From Meandrina meandrites (Eukaryota > Cnidaria > Anthozoa > Scleractinia > Meandrinidae), in contig OY855915.1 of NCBI GenBank assembly GCA_963693305.1, positions 8,259,607-8,323,606 of the forward strand: DNA of 64,000 nt, in the 5' to 3' direction. Positions 33,126-43,190 of this stretch are shown piece after piece. The position numbers were made by a program, and so were the translations under genes. The notes under the pieces were generated by a model that worked only from the letters and a program-made list of their open reading frames with translations, had not been told where the DNA came from and did no database searches. How positions within the stretch are numbered: the stretch's first letter is position 1; each line of letters opens with the position of its first letter.

Positions 33126-35330
33126 CTACTTCAATATGTATACTTTGTTAGCTGTATAGCTAGTCACGAGAATACGTCCATCTGGTGCTGTTGCTATTCC
33201 AACAGGAACTGGTAAATGAGTGAGAGTTTTGCCTGTGAAGCGACCGTCTAACGTAAAATGCTGAACGCGGTTATTGCTCCTATCACATACCAGAAGGTTA
33301 CTGTACCTGTCTACAAGCATACCGTACGGACTGTTAAATTGTCCGTCTTGATTCCCTTGAGTTCCAAACTTATATAAGAAAGTTCCTGACTGGTCGTAAA
33401 CTTTAATGCAGCTATTGCCTCCATCAGATACGCGAAACATGTTTTTGTAAGGAATGCAGCTAGTTGGACAGTCGAGTTTCTCTTGGCCGCTGTCTCCAAA
33501 TATGGAAACAGTTTCTCCTTCCTTTGACAACACATGTATTCTATGATTGCCGCACTCGGTTACAACAATGCGTCCTTCATCATCCAAACAAACATCAAGT
33601 GGACTATTAAACTCTCCTTTTCCTGCACCACGTTTTCCAAAGCTTTTCACAACAGTTCCTGTCTGGATATTTATGTGTTGTATTCTGTGATTCCATTGAT
33701 CTGCAATTAGAATCTCGTTGTCATTTAAAAAAGAAACGCCAGCTGGGTGGTTAAATTGTCCAGAATTTGATCCTTGGTTGCCAATTTTCCTTAAACAGTT
33801 GCCTTCTTTTTCAAATATATAAACACAGTCTCCCTTGTAATCTGTCACAACTATCTCGCCTTCCGTGTTAACAGCGATTCCATAAAATCCTTGGGGCACG
33901 TCTCCTTGAAAGAATTTTAAGTCCAACTTACCGACTACAACAAGTTCACGTTCTTTCACCTGTATAGTAAAAGGACAGGTCTGAAGTTTATCGCCATTGA
34001 TCTTTAATTCAATGCTGTAGGCGCCTGGTACTTTTGGAGTAAATTTAAGCTGAAGATTACCGTCTTCTTTCCCGCTAACCATCACATTTGTTACATCTCT
34101 GGCGGGTTCTATCAGAACTTCAACTTGATCTGTGAGATCAGCCTGGTTACTCAGCTCCCCTTCAGATGTTTTGGGGCATAACGTAAACTCTGCTTCTACA
34201 CCAGCCTGGAGAGTTTGGTCAAGTCCTTCCAGAGTGGAATGAATTGCATTAGCTCCCTCGGTTGTGATATCGCCCAGTGTCAAGCCCTCTACAGAAGCAG
34301 CGGCAAATTTGACAAATGTAGTCTCGTTTTGTTTAGGAGCTTCAACTGTACGCAGCTCTTCAAATCGCTGCTTCAAAGTTTCCTTGTTCCGCGTGATATC
34401 CGAGCTTGAGCTTCTCTGTGACAGATTACTAGCAAATTCAACCGCTTGTTCCATTTGTTTGACCAGGGACTGCGCTTCCTGCATAGCCGAGTTCATTCTC
34501 TCGAGCCTAGTCAAGCGTGTAGTCTCGAGTGATACAATCGCCTCTCGCTCGCGCTCTCGAATCCTTGCGATCATTTGTTCAGCAGCTTGCGAGACTCCAC
34601 GCTTAGCGGTTGCGACATTTCTTTCCAGCTCAGAAATCGTTTCTTTAAATTGTTGAATCACTTCACTAAGCTCGCTTATCTTTTCCTTTATCATTTCAGC
34701 GCCCGACATGATGTTGGGTTTCTCGTCATGGGCTGCTTTGTCGAGTAAAACGATCTCGTGATTTCGGTGATCCGTGACTATGCAAATTTGGCAAACACAA
34801 GCTTGACACGAAAAGCAGTAGAATCTTGCGATTTCTTTCTCGTGGAACTGCTGCGAGCAAAATGGCTGTCGCTTCAGCAAGGCTTCGTAATCTTCTGCTT
34901 TAAACTCCTTCACTAGCGTGACTTTGTGCCCTTCGAACGATGCCTTTAACATTTCGTGTGCGTTGTAACAGTCTGGGCACATAAATCGTCCACAGTCAAA
35001 ACAATAGTACATCTGGGAGTTGGTTTTCCTACATTGGGAACAATTAATGTTACTTCCATCGCCACTCCGTCGAACAGCAAGGAGACTCAACAAACTGTTG
35101 TGGAAGAAACTGCTCGGCAAACTTTTGAAGCGATTTCCTTCGGGTAAATCGATTTGAGCTTGGCACTCTGGACAGCGGAACTTTCCTTGTCTGTGGCTCG
35201 CTCTTGCATGATTCGACAGACACTCACAGCAGAATGTGTGAAGACATGATATAGTTTTGGGCTCGTTGTAGATATCGAGACAAATCGAGCAAGTAAGATG
35301 TTGCTTGAGGTTTTTCAGAAGGGACTCCAT
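33126..35330 (-). CDS. TRIM-NHL protein, gene 4 (reference copy for domain positions)
   Basis: 734 residues, one exon. RING C14, C17, C29, H31, C34, C37, C53, C56; B-box 1 C97, C100, C110, C113, C118, C121, H125, H135; B-box 2 C158, H163, C172, C175, C180, C183, H188, H191 (a C-x4-H start in place of the usual C-x2-H). Coiled coil about 205-345, filamin Ig about 366-460, NHL blades at about 481-519, 524-565, 571-611, 617-656, 662-702 and 706-734. TRIM proteins of this class are ubiquitin ligases whose propeller binds RNA or protein partners. It carries the same GNI-type / DITTEGANAIHS linker variant as gene 1 although other genes lie between. The upstream region lacks the CCAAT box found at paralogues. 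No signal peptide or membrane segment. Confidence 0.94.
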   Translation of the reverse strand: MESLLKNLKQHLTCSICLDIYNEPKTISCLHTFCCECLSNHARASHRQGKFRCPECQAQIDLPEGNRFKSLPSSFFHNSLLSLLAVRRSGDGSNINCSQCRKTNSQMYYCFDCGRFMCPDCYNAHEMLKASFEGHKVTLVKEFKAEDYEALLKRQPFCSQQFHEKEIARFYCFSCQACVCQICIVTDHRNHEIVLLDKAAHDEKPNIMSGAEMIKEKISELSEVIQQFKETISELERNVATAKRGVSQAAEQMIARIREREREAIVSLETTRLTRLERMNSAMQEAQSLVKQMEQAVEFASNLSQRSSSSDITRNKETLKQRFEELRTVEAPKQNETTFVKFAAASVEGLTLGDITTEGANAIHSTLEGLDQTLQAGVEAEFTLCPKTSEGELSNQADLTDQVEVLIEPARDVTNVMVSGKEDGNLQLKFTPKVPGAYSIELKINGDKLQTCPFTIQVKERELVVVGKLDLKFFQGDVPQGFYGIAVNTEGEIVVTDYKGDCVYIFEKEGNCLRKIGNQGSNSGQFNHPAGVSFLNDNEILIADQWNHRIQHINIQTGTVVKSFGKRGAGKGEFNSPLDVCLDDEGRIVVTECGNHRIHVLSKEGETVSIFGDSGQEKLDCPTSCIPYKNMFRVSDGGNSCIKVYDQSGTFLYKFGTQGNQDGQFNSPYGMLVDRYSNLLVCDRSNNRVQHFTLDGRFTGKTLTHLPVPVGIATAPDGRILVTSYTANKVYILK

Positions 35331-36016
35331 TGCTACGTGTTGTTGTGTTTAGCTTGGCAGCACAACTGCGTCAATATATTTTAGTTTCTGAGAAAATCGA
35401 ATTAATTAACCTCACACCTGTCTGTCTGCAGAAATAAAGTTGTTACTAAGCTCTTTAGGTCGCTCAGCAACCGTTTTATACTTTAATTGTAAGATCGTAT
35501 TCTGTATCGATATTTTATCAAAATAATTCAGCTATTTTAAAATTATTAAATTTGAATTTGTTGTGAATTTGTAGCAGGCTTCAAAATGATGTTTGTCCGC
35601 GATCGCCGCTAACGTCGCTAACTAAACACCTGCCTCGTTGTTTTTAAATGTTTACAAACATTGGTATGCAAGGCGTGCAAAGTTCAGCGTGGGGTTAATT
35701 TCAAAAGAGTCCCCATCGTTAGGTGTCGCTCTGTAGAGCTTGCAAATCAGAAATGCTTTCGCTTTCTTATATTTACTTAGCAGAATAGCGATAGAAAAGT
35801 CGCAGTTATTTACGGGCTAAAATCATAGAAAACAACAATCTCATATGACGCCACTATCTGAATGATGTCCTCAATCAAGGAAAGATGCAGAGCGGAGCTC
35901 GTTCAAAGCTCACTCGCCCAAAGTGTTTGCTTTCATGTTCCATTTAATATTGAACGAAACAGTGAAAAATCGAATTTGTGCAATTTTGAAACCGTTTTAT
36001 TGGTGAACTCTAAAAT
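35331..36016 (-). promoter_or_regulatory. 5' flank of gene 4, CCAAT box lost
   Basis: The TTTCTGAGAAAATCGAATTA block (about 35382) is present, but the sequence after CTGTCTGTCTG reads CAGAAATAAAG where paralogues have GGCCAATCAG, and the CRE-like word is AACCTCAC. GTATGCAAGGCGTGCAAAGT occurs at about 35664. From about 35760 the sequence resembles 20800-21030. Promoter activity is unknown. Confidence 0.45.
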
Positions 36017-36215
36017 ATTTTATGTAGATGCCTACGAAAACCTTTAATTGTTAGCCGCCAGTTGTTTACCGGAAGACAACCCAGAATAAAAGTGAGATAA
36101 CCAAGATGGAATAATTTGGCCACGAGAGTGGTTATTTATTAACTAAAATAACTTTAGTGACAGCTTAATTTCCAAAACATGACGGATCGTTAGCGCAGGT
36201 GGGCGTTAAAACAGG
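36017..36215. repeat. 200-bp direct repeat, copy 1 (partner 37632-37830)
   Basis: TTTATGTAGATGCCTACGAA through GTTAGCGCAGGTGGGCGT occurs here and again at about 37632-37830 in the same sense, with few differences. The pair flanks a foreign insertion (36525-37593) and lies beside a tyrosine-recombinase fragment; split direct repeats of this kind occur at the 3' side of Ngaro-type YR retroelements, which is my tentative reading. Confidence 0.75.
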
Positions 36216-36515
36216 CCCAGCCGTGAGCAAGAGCAAAGGCCATTGACTGGTGAAGGCGGACTGACTGGGAATGGAGGCGGGAAAATTCTCTGATGTGTAC
36301 TCCTCGAAGGTTACGAAGAATGAGGACGAACGCATGTCTTTCACTCTCCTTTTATGATGAGAATAAACCGCGGAATTCAAGATATTCAATTTGATTATAG
36401 ATGAACAGATATATGCCGAATTCCAGCGTTCAGAACAGCCACATGGCAATTACGATAAGATAATACTAAAATTTTTACTATACTAAAATGTTTACTAAAC
36501 TAATGTCGGCCTCTA
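36216..36515. other. Intergenic between direct repeat and long-TIR element
   Basis: No gene recognised. A 94-codon minus-strand frame (36165-36449) begins in the direct repeat and shows no domain. Confidence 0.4.
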
Positions 36516-36524
36516 CATAAATGA

Positions 36525-37593
36525 GGCATAGGGTAAAATATGGACTGGACCATTGGACCATTGGACTATTGGACTATTTTTTGGACTATTATTTTGGACT
36601 ATTTCATGGACTAAATTTTGGACTATTTTTTGTATCTTTTTTAAGGGGTGGGTAGGTAGTTTTGTCAGGGGGTGGTTTATCATTTGTTCTTCCTCTGACT
36701 GACAGCGCTCCGCAAAAGAAAACATTTTTGGCCAGTTACAAAGTCATTCTCTAGCCGCTAGCCAGCTATAAGCAGTCATCCAAGAAGCTCTTATCGCTCC
36801 AACGCACCTTGGCTGATAACATGTTCGATACGTTTTTTCAGACAGAACAATAACAAAATGTCTTTAATCTTTTGCAATCACAACACACTGCACCATAAAA
36901 AATATACCTGGACAGTATTCGACACTCAGTCAGGGTTCAAGGAAATGGAAATAACTCTTGTGACGGAAATATATAGTAGAAGCCGACTGGTGCAAAACGT
37001 TCCATTATTTTAGCAAATTATAAGCAGCAAGTTACATTGGTACGAGTCAATAAGCGACTGAGCGGACAAGAATCGAGAAAAAGTTTCCCTAATGCTGGTA
37101 ACTTTTCTGTAATAATTACGACCCCCTCCCCTCACAGATGACAACTTTTGCTTAAATTCCCCTCCCATGACCACGGGTAATAGGCTGTGCGCATGTGTAC
37201 ATGTGTTGTGTGACCATTGCTTTCAGATGGATTATCATGTGTAATGACACAAGTGCTGTAATTACCTCCTTCCCCTCCCTAAGAAGGATCATATGATTAA
37301 CCACCTCCCTTGACAAAACTACCTACCTACCCACCCCTTCCTAAGTGAGAATAACAAATTTTAACAAAATTTACCTACACACCCCTCCCCCCAAAAAACT
37401 ACCTAACTCCTACCTACCTAACAACCGCTCCCTGAGGAAGAACAAATGATAAACCACTCCCTGACAAAACTACCTACCCACCCCTTAAAAAAAGATTCAA
37501 AAAATAGTCCAAAATTTAGTCTATGAAATAGTCCAAAAAAATAGTCCAATGGTCCAATGGTCTAATGGTCCAGTCCATATTTTACCCTATGCC
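36525..37593. mobile_element. Long-TIR element with TGGACTATT-rich ends, 9-bp target duplication
   Basis: 1069 bp with inverted ends of roughly 160-170 bp, beginning GGCATAGGGTAAAATATGGA and rich in short TGGACTATT/TGGACCATT repeats, then GGGGTGGGTAGGTAGTTTTG and CATTTGTTCTTCCTC. CATAAATGA occurs exactly at 36516-36524 and 37594-37602. The interior has further ACCTACC-rich sequence and no transposase. Long TIRs plus a 9-bp duplication point to a Mutator-like element; inferred. Confidence 0.82.
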
Positions 37594-37631
37594 CATAAAT
37601 GACATTATGGCGGTGTCCATAATCTCGTGGT

Positions 37632-37830
37632 TTTATGTAGATGCCTACGAAAACCATTAATTGTTAGCCGCCAGTTGTTTACCGGAAGACAACCCAGAAT
37701 AAAAGTGAGATAACCAAGATGGGATAATTTGGCCACGAGAGTGGCGATTTATTAACTAAAATAACTTTAGTGACAGCTTAATTACCAACACGATAGATCG
37801 TTAGCGCAGGTGGGCGTGAAAACAGGCCAC
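37632..37830. repeat. 200-bp direct repeat, copy 2 (partner 36017-36215)
   Basis: Second copy of the direct repeat. It is followed by ACACGCCACACAAAATTGTG and, from 37960, the tandem CAAGCCCCTGCTTAAA motif series, so this copy is joined to the YR-element side. Confidence 0.75.
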
Positions 37831-37959
37831 ACGCCACACAAAATTGTGGCAAGCCCCACCAAAGCAGGATCCCCAATTGAAAACGTAAACAAATGATGGC
37901 TAAGACGACATACATTAAAGCTTGAAAGAATAGATTAAATGCTAGCATACTACTGAGGA

Positions 37960-38772
37960 ACAAGCCCCTGCTTAATTTCCCCATAGCAGAAAGATAATGA
38001 GCAAAAACAAACTTCATTAGATGAAATCAAGTGTAGTCGTAGCCCGGGGGGGGTACTTGACAGAATCTTGGGTAGGGAGGTGCGGCCCGGCCGCCCAAAC
38101 CCTGACCCTGTTTAAGACACGAATCTCTGATTTTCCTACCCTGTTTAAGACAGAATACCAATTTTTGATACCCTGTCTAAGACATTTGTTGTAGCATAAC
38201 CAATCGGGAATTAAGCTTGGTATCAATACCGAAGTCAATGGAAGTCAACACTAAGGAAGAACTTGTAAAAATTCAGCTTGTGGCTAAGTTCCTATAAAAT
38301 AAACATATTTGCTTATCCTGTTTAAGGCGTTGGTCCATGTAAAGATACCCCGTTTAAGACAAAAAGGGGCGAAATAGATACCCCGTTCAAGACAAAAATC
38401 CTGAAAACCATACCCTGTCGGGCCGCACGTCCCCGTTAAGCCCTTATAAGGGAGTGCCCCCCCCCCCCCCCCCGGGAGTCGTAGCAAGCTGGGGAGCAAG
38501 CCCCTGCTTAAATTCCCGCCGCGTAGCAGAGATAACAATAATGATAAACTTGCCGATACTAGCTGCAACACATTTGTATCTGATAAACTTAGCTACTCGA
38601 GAACAAGCCCCTGCTTAAACTCTCGCATAGCAAAGTTGCAATAATTATTATGTGAGGGAACAAGCCCATGCTTAAATTCCGCACAATAGAGCCTCTTACA
38701 GGAAAGAAAAAAGAAATATAAATAAACGAAACCACTAACCAGTAGAAAGAGACAAGCCCCTGCTTGAATCTC
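37960..38772. repeat. Spaced repeats of a GCCCCTGCTTAAATTCCCG motif
   Basis: Five copies of (GA)ACAAGCCCCTGCTTAAATTC-like words at about 37961, 38498, 38602, 38660 and 38752, each followed by a GCATAGCA-type word and AT-rich sequence, so a diverged tandem array. It lies immediately downstream (minus strand) of the tyrosine-recombinase fragment and is interrupted by the MITE at 38043-38476. Confidence 0.65.
38043..38476. mobile_element. MITE with poly-G/poly-C ends and 8-bp target duplication
   Basis: 434 bp. Left end CCC plus a G run plus TACTTGACAG; right end GGGAGTG plus a C run plus GGG. Exact 8-bp flanks AGTCGTAG (38035-38042 and 38477-38484). The interior repeats ACCCTGTTTAAGACA-like words in a regular way. 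The same family occurs at 49212-49660 and, degraded, at about 53015-53485 and 59183-59620. No coding capacity; the 8-bp duplication would suit hAT. Confidence 0.85.
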
Positions 38773-39036
38773 TTACCACGTGGAGCAGTTAGTTAGCGTG
38801 TAACGATTCATTGCGAATATATTTAGTCTAAAGGCGTCAGATTTCCAACGACCAAGGGTTCTAATCTGTGCGTCGGTAAAGCCCATTTCCGCCGCGTGAC
38901 TTGCGGCACCGATGCGAAAACTGTGAGATTTATAATGTGCGACATCGAGGCCACAGAAAATAAGGCATCGATGTAGTTCGGTATTAAACTGACCCACTGT
39001 TACAGGGGATGCGTCACGAAAACAAATCAAAGGCAC
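38773..39036 (-). pseudogene. Tyrosine-recombinase fragment of a DIRS/Ngaro-type retroelement (C-terminal part)
   Basis: About 88 codons with the C-terminal half of a tyrosine-recombinase catalytic domain: the HSFR box (H-x-x-R), RIGAASHAAEMG helix and LGRWKSDAF. At the place where the active-site Tyr is expected (SDAF-x-x-Y) the codon is AAT, giving Asn, so it should be inactive. The frame opens just left of a joint at about 39045. The N-terminal half of a similar domain lies at 42140-42439. Crypton-type origin cannot be excluded. Confidence 0.75.
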
Positions 39037-39239
39037 TTAAGGCCGTCTCGTGTTACTCTTTTTTCCAGATTTTCGTGACACTAGAACATTGTTTGATTTT
39101 TACGAAGATCGTGAAAACTATATCTGCTATTTCCCACCACTGTAATCACTATTAATAGAGCTGAACAGTAAATATCCTGTTAAAACCTGCACTATTATTG
39201 TACGCGTTGTAAACAGAAATGATAATTCATTTTCGACTA

Positions 39240-39679
39240 CACTCTTTTTTTTTATAAGAACGTATAATTTTGGGGCCGAGGCTGAGCGTTCTTATTTTTT
39301 TTCACGATTTGAGGCTGAAATGTTCTTAAGACGTTCTTAAGTTCCATACCATAGACGAACGACGGACGAAACCAGAAAACGTATCAAACAGCATTGTTCA
39401 CCGAATGTGGTGTATGAAGTTGCTCTTGACATGCTTGCGCGGCCTGCTCCCTGTGATCTGGTGCCGAGGACAAATTTCTTTTAAAAGCACTCCTGTTGGA
39501 CCACAGTTTTGCATTTATTTATACTGCTCATTTTACAAAAAAATAAAACAAATGGGCAAAATATAGTCGTTCTCCGACTCTCAGCCTGGAGTATGTTCTT
39601 AGCATGTTCTTAAAATTTGGGCAAATCTCAGCCTCAACGTTCTTATAAAAAAGGTTCTTATAAAAAAAAAAAAAGAGTG
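39240..39679. mobile_element. Tc1/mariner-like MITE, TA target duplication
   Basis: 440 bp. Inverted ends CACTC plus T run plus ATAAGAACG and CGTTCTTATAAAAAA-type sequence ending in GAGTG; TA at 39238-39239 and 39680-39681. Interior repeats GTTCTTA words and a GGCTGAG/CTCAGCC pair. No transposase. Confidence 0.78.
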
Positions 39680-39933
39680 TACTTTCCAAAAATCCATCAC
39701 ATTCAATAGTTCCACTGAAGATAACATGGTAGATATCAAAGCACGCTATTCTTTAAATAGGCAAAATAAAGCTGTTATTCTGTTACATCCTATAAATGCA
39801 CTTATTGAATCTATACGTCAAGAGACTACAAGACAAGACACTCCAAAGAGATTTTAGAGATTCATTCATCCACTGAGTATGCTAAGCGTGTAGCGTGACA
39901 TGCACAACAACGTCAACGAAAACTCTACAGGTC

Positions 39934-40018
39934 TAGTCTGAAATGTCAGCCGTCTTCTCTTCCTTCCCGCCCGTCCTCTGAGGGGTAAGGAAGAGAAGAC
40001 GGCTGACACTTCAGACTA
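39934..40018. mobile_element. 85-bp hairpin element with 10-bp direct repeats
   Basis: Inverted arms of 32 bp with one mismatch, beginning TAGTCTGAAATGTCAGCC, flanked by TCTACAGGTC at 39924-39933 and 40019-40028. Same build as the hairpins at 31665-31732 and 61689-61771; its TAGTCTG start resembles TAGCCTG of the latter. Confidence 0.75.
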
Positions 40019-40697
40019 TCTACAGGTCCATCTACTGACATCTTGTTGATAGATGTTTCTGCTTTTCAAAGCTAAGAGAACTCATCAAATATAATTTCTC
40101 TCTTTCGGTTATACATTGTGCCACGGTATTATGCGTTTCTAACTAACCTGGTGTATTTTGTTCTTCTTCTACGCGTTTTCTTGTTGGGTTACAATTAATT
40201 TTCATTGATAATCTCATACAATTTAAAGGTTAGAATGTTATTTTAAAAACGTAAAGCTTATCTGTATTTTACTTGATAGCTGCTGGCTGCAGTTCAAAGA
40301 TATCCAAAATTGAAAAGCGTAAAGCTATTTAAGTAATTTTAACAAAAAATAGACTCTTCATCCTAAATACGTACGTTACATGTAGTCCTCTTTAGAACTT
40401 CATTCATCCACTAAAAGGGCTGTTGTTGCCGCTCTATAAAAGTTGTGTTATATTGTAGCGTGAAATTTACAACAAGATATATGAACCTACATCTAGTACC
40501 TCTTGACTCAGGTCAATCTTCGGGGTCAAAAAATATAAAATTAATGTTAATTGCTTTGCGTTTCAGATAGACATTTCTGCTCGTCAATCCTAAAAAATCT
40601 CATCAAATACAATTTCTCTCTTTCGGTCATACATAATATTAGTCGTTTCTAACTAACCTGGTGTATTTTTTTTTTCTTTTACCTCATCTATTTCAAA

Positions 40698-40999
40698 GTG
40701 GGAGGCGCGGTGGCCTAATGGTTAGTGCGCTGGACTCCGGATCGGGCGGTCCGGGTTCGAGCCCTGACCGGGGCACTGCGTTGTGTGCTTAGGCAAGATA
40801 CTTTACTCTCGTAGTGCCTCTCTCCACCCAGGTGTATAAATGGGTACCGGCGAATTTACTGCTGGGGGTAACCCTGCGATGGACTAGCATCCCATCCATG
40901 GGGGAGTAGCAATACTCCTAGTCGCTTCATGCTACGGAAACCGGGATAAGCTCCGGCCTGATGGGCCACTCGGCTCGTATGCAGACTTTACCTACCTAC
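40698..40999 (+). mobile_element. tRNA-headed SINE with 13-bp target duplication
   Basis: 302 bp. The head has Pol III boxes: A box GTGGCCTAATGGTTAGTG and B box GGTTCGAGCCC. The body contains TTGTGTGCTTAGGCAAGATA and CCACCCAGGTGTATAAATGG, wording I associate with the Nin-DC SINE domain of deuterostomes and cnidarians (from memory, unverified). It ends in TACC repeats. CATCTATTTCAAA flanks it exactly at 40685-40697 and 41000-41012, so it is full-length and fairly young. Confidence 0.88.
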
Positions 41000-41012
41000 C
41001 ATCTATTTCAAA

Positions 41013-42132
41013 ATCAAAACATTTCTTACAGCAACAACATTTCTGACAAATCTGGCAAATAACGATCCTATTCATCGCTTTTTATTATATTTTTGCAAAA
41101 TTACACATACAATTAAACAACAGCAACCTGCTCGAAAAAACGCAACAAAGCTTAACAATGAAACGCAACTGTCAATAAACAGCACTCAGCGCATACTAAT
41201 TAAATATATTTCACAAGAAAGTTAATACCACAACCGATGAACGATAAACCATACACAACTAAAGAGCACGCAACACATACAATCGTATAACGTTTTACAA
41301 AGCGCCAAATTAAAGTAAAGAAAGTTAATACCATAACCGATAAACGACAAACAACTAAACAGCACGCAACACATACAATAGTATAACATTTTACAAACCA
41401 CCAAATTAAAGTAAAGAAAGTTCATCCCACAACCGACAACCGATAAACGGTATGCGATGCAAGATAAAGCACTAAATTTAAAATGACAAATGAAAGCAAG
41501 GGACCGCGGACGAAAATGCTGCTGGTGTACGTAGGAGCTACTGATAGCTCATTGTCTTTGTACTAAATTTAAACCGTTTCCAGCGACCCTCAATCTAAAA
41601 ATTTCTGTTTACTAAATCTAGTATAACAAAAACAACCTACCTCAAACTATACCCAAAAATAAACTCATAAATTGATGACAATTCACTCTGTCCAGTGAAA
41701 ATTTCTAGTGTACTGTTTCTTAGTCCTTTAAACTCAACCACAAACCTTATGTAAGAAATTGCACGAGATATTACCCTGATCGAACATCTCCCCCACAGTC
41801 AAACAGTACACAATAAAACTACATCTGTTTTTAATTCTCCTCGATAAAATCTGTTAATCACATTCTTCACATTTTTTGTCGGTATTACAAAGTACTAACC
41901 ACATTGATACCAGCGTGTAACACCCAACATAGTGTACCCACATTTACAATTTACTCTATACCTTGTCACCCGCCTTAAAAATAAATACCTTCGAGCAAAA
42001 ACACATATAATGTACCACAAATTTACCATAAATATATATCCATTGTCTTAACCTTGTTCACTTGTCACTTCGTGACCACACGTGAGATCTTACACGAAGT
42101 ACTACCTTAAGCAAAAGCTCCCCACACCAACT
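41013..42132. other. Insertion-rich interval between two recombinase pieces (right part)
   Basis: AT-rich, no gene seen apart from the tandem repeat at 41215-41440. The right end is a 26-bp perfect palindrome (42133-42158). Confidence 0.45.
41215..41440. repeat. Tandem repeat, about 100-bp unit, 2.3 copies
   Basis: Units start at 41215, 41318 and 41414 with AAGAAAGTTMATMCCA; each contains GCACGCAACACATACAAT and CCAAATTAAAGT. The 67-codon minus-strand frame across it is itself repetitive and probably not a gene. Confidence 0.85.
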
Positions 42133-42158
42133 TCTCGTGTTACCATGGTAACACGAGA
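42133..42158. repeat. Perfect 26-bp palindrome at a recombinase-fragment edge
   Basis: Centred on CCATGG between 42145 and 42146; each half is GTAACACGAGA or its complement. The same TCTCGTGTTAC word occurs in plus sense at 39046-39056, where the other recombinase fragment ends, so the two may be the ends of one inserted segment. Confidence 0.7.
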
Positions 42159-42439
42159 CGAAAAAGAGGACCGTGACCGGAGCCCCTAACCATGCAGTAT
42201 TGGATAAGAGCATTGAGCGGACAAAAAGGCTGGGACTCCTCTCGCTGTATTATGATTTCAAATGGCCTATTAGAGGTATTATGTTTAAACTCGGAGATTG
42301 TAATCTTAGCCATGCGTGACTCGTGAGCATTTGGCAGAAATTGTATTTGTCTAAATTGTAATACCGAATGCACTGAACCCTTGGTCTTGGCTACTATTTC
42401 GCCCATTCGAAAAAAGCCGTAAAATGCTATCAGAAACAT
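42140..42439 (-). pseudogene. Tyrosine-recombinase fragment (N-terminal part of catalytic domain)
   Basis: About 95 codons containing FYGFFRMGEIV, the first catalytic Arg box (R-x-x-E) of tyrosine recombinases, then a beta region and CPLNALIQYCMVRG, ending GPLFR where the frame runs into the palindrome and stops. The missing H-x-x-R half is found at 38773-39036, which begins VPLICFRDASPVT. Because PLF-x-FR is present at both edges, the pieces either overlap slightly or come from two copies of one element. Confidence 0.7.
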
Positions 42440-43140
42440 CGCCGTGTAAAGCGTACGCTGGTAAGCCGACCCGGTGGTGTGCCTCTCTGGACTGGACCGT
42501 GGACTGGACTCTGGACTGGACTCTAGACTGGACTATGAACGTTTTTTTGATAAAGTTAATGAAAAAGTTAATAATTAACTAAAAAAGTATTACAAAGGAT
42601 GGATATCGTGAATTTTGAAATTTCACAACAATGTCACGAAATCTCAAAATTCTTGCAAAAACCTGAACGATTTTCACCATATTTCGGTAAAACACACTTT
42701 TAAACAATACCCGGTAATTTTAGGTAAATCCAGGACGTTTGGCTACTATTCTCAGACCTCGGCCTTGATGTATTGACCGAGCGATAAATATTGCGTGAAT
42801 GCTGCGAGGTTTGAAGCGTACATGTTATCATGTCGTGCTGACTGTGGAGAGTGCATGTGGTACATTGTGCAATTGCACCCCTTAATAGACTTGATCGCTA
42901 AATATGTTATTAAACATCGCTATGGTTTCCGTCCATTTTTAAGCAGAACGACAAACGTACATATTCTTGTCCACATATTGTGACGTGACACGTTTGTTCA
43001 ATGCCTGCCATTGTTCGATTGATTTTTTAAAAGGGAAAGTACATCTGTTATTCTGATACATTCGACAATTGCACCATTTTATACTTTTCAATGTTGAATA
43101 CGCCGATGAATGCCATTATATTGTTAGAATGATTTTTCGC
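42440..43140. other. Intergenic; short GGACTGGACTCT array
   Basis: 42488-42533 is a short tandem array of GGACTGGACTCT-like units. The rest, including 42795-42983, shows no recognisable gene. Confidence 0.45.
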
Positions 43141-43190
43141 CCAAAAAATGTTTTTCCCCAAGCAGTTGGGGAATTCTTTTAGTTCGCAGT

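Larger units (their letters stand above)
39037..40684. other. Insertion-rich interval between two recombinase pieces (left part)
   Basis: No gene seen. Holds the MITE at 39240-39679, the hairpin element at 39934-40018, and a diverged duplication in which about 39860-40165 and 40395-40680 share CATTCATCCACT, AATTTCTCTCTTTCGGT and GTTTCTAACTAACCTGGTGT. Confidence 0.5.

Noticed and set aside
37960..38772. Possible CRISPR-like array of the GCCCCTGCTTAAA motif
   Set aside because: Spacers are irregular and related to each other, repeats are imperfect, and the DNA is eukaryotic; it fits a degraded tandem array of a retroelement.
41222..41425. 67-codon repetitive frame
   Set aside because: Product of the 100-bp tandem repeat.
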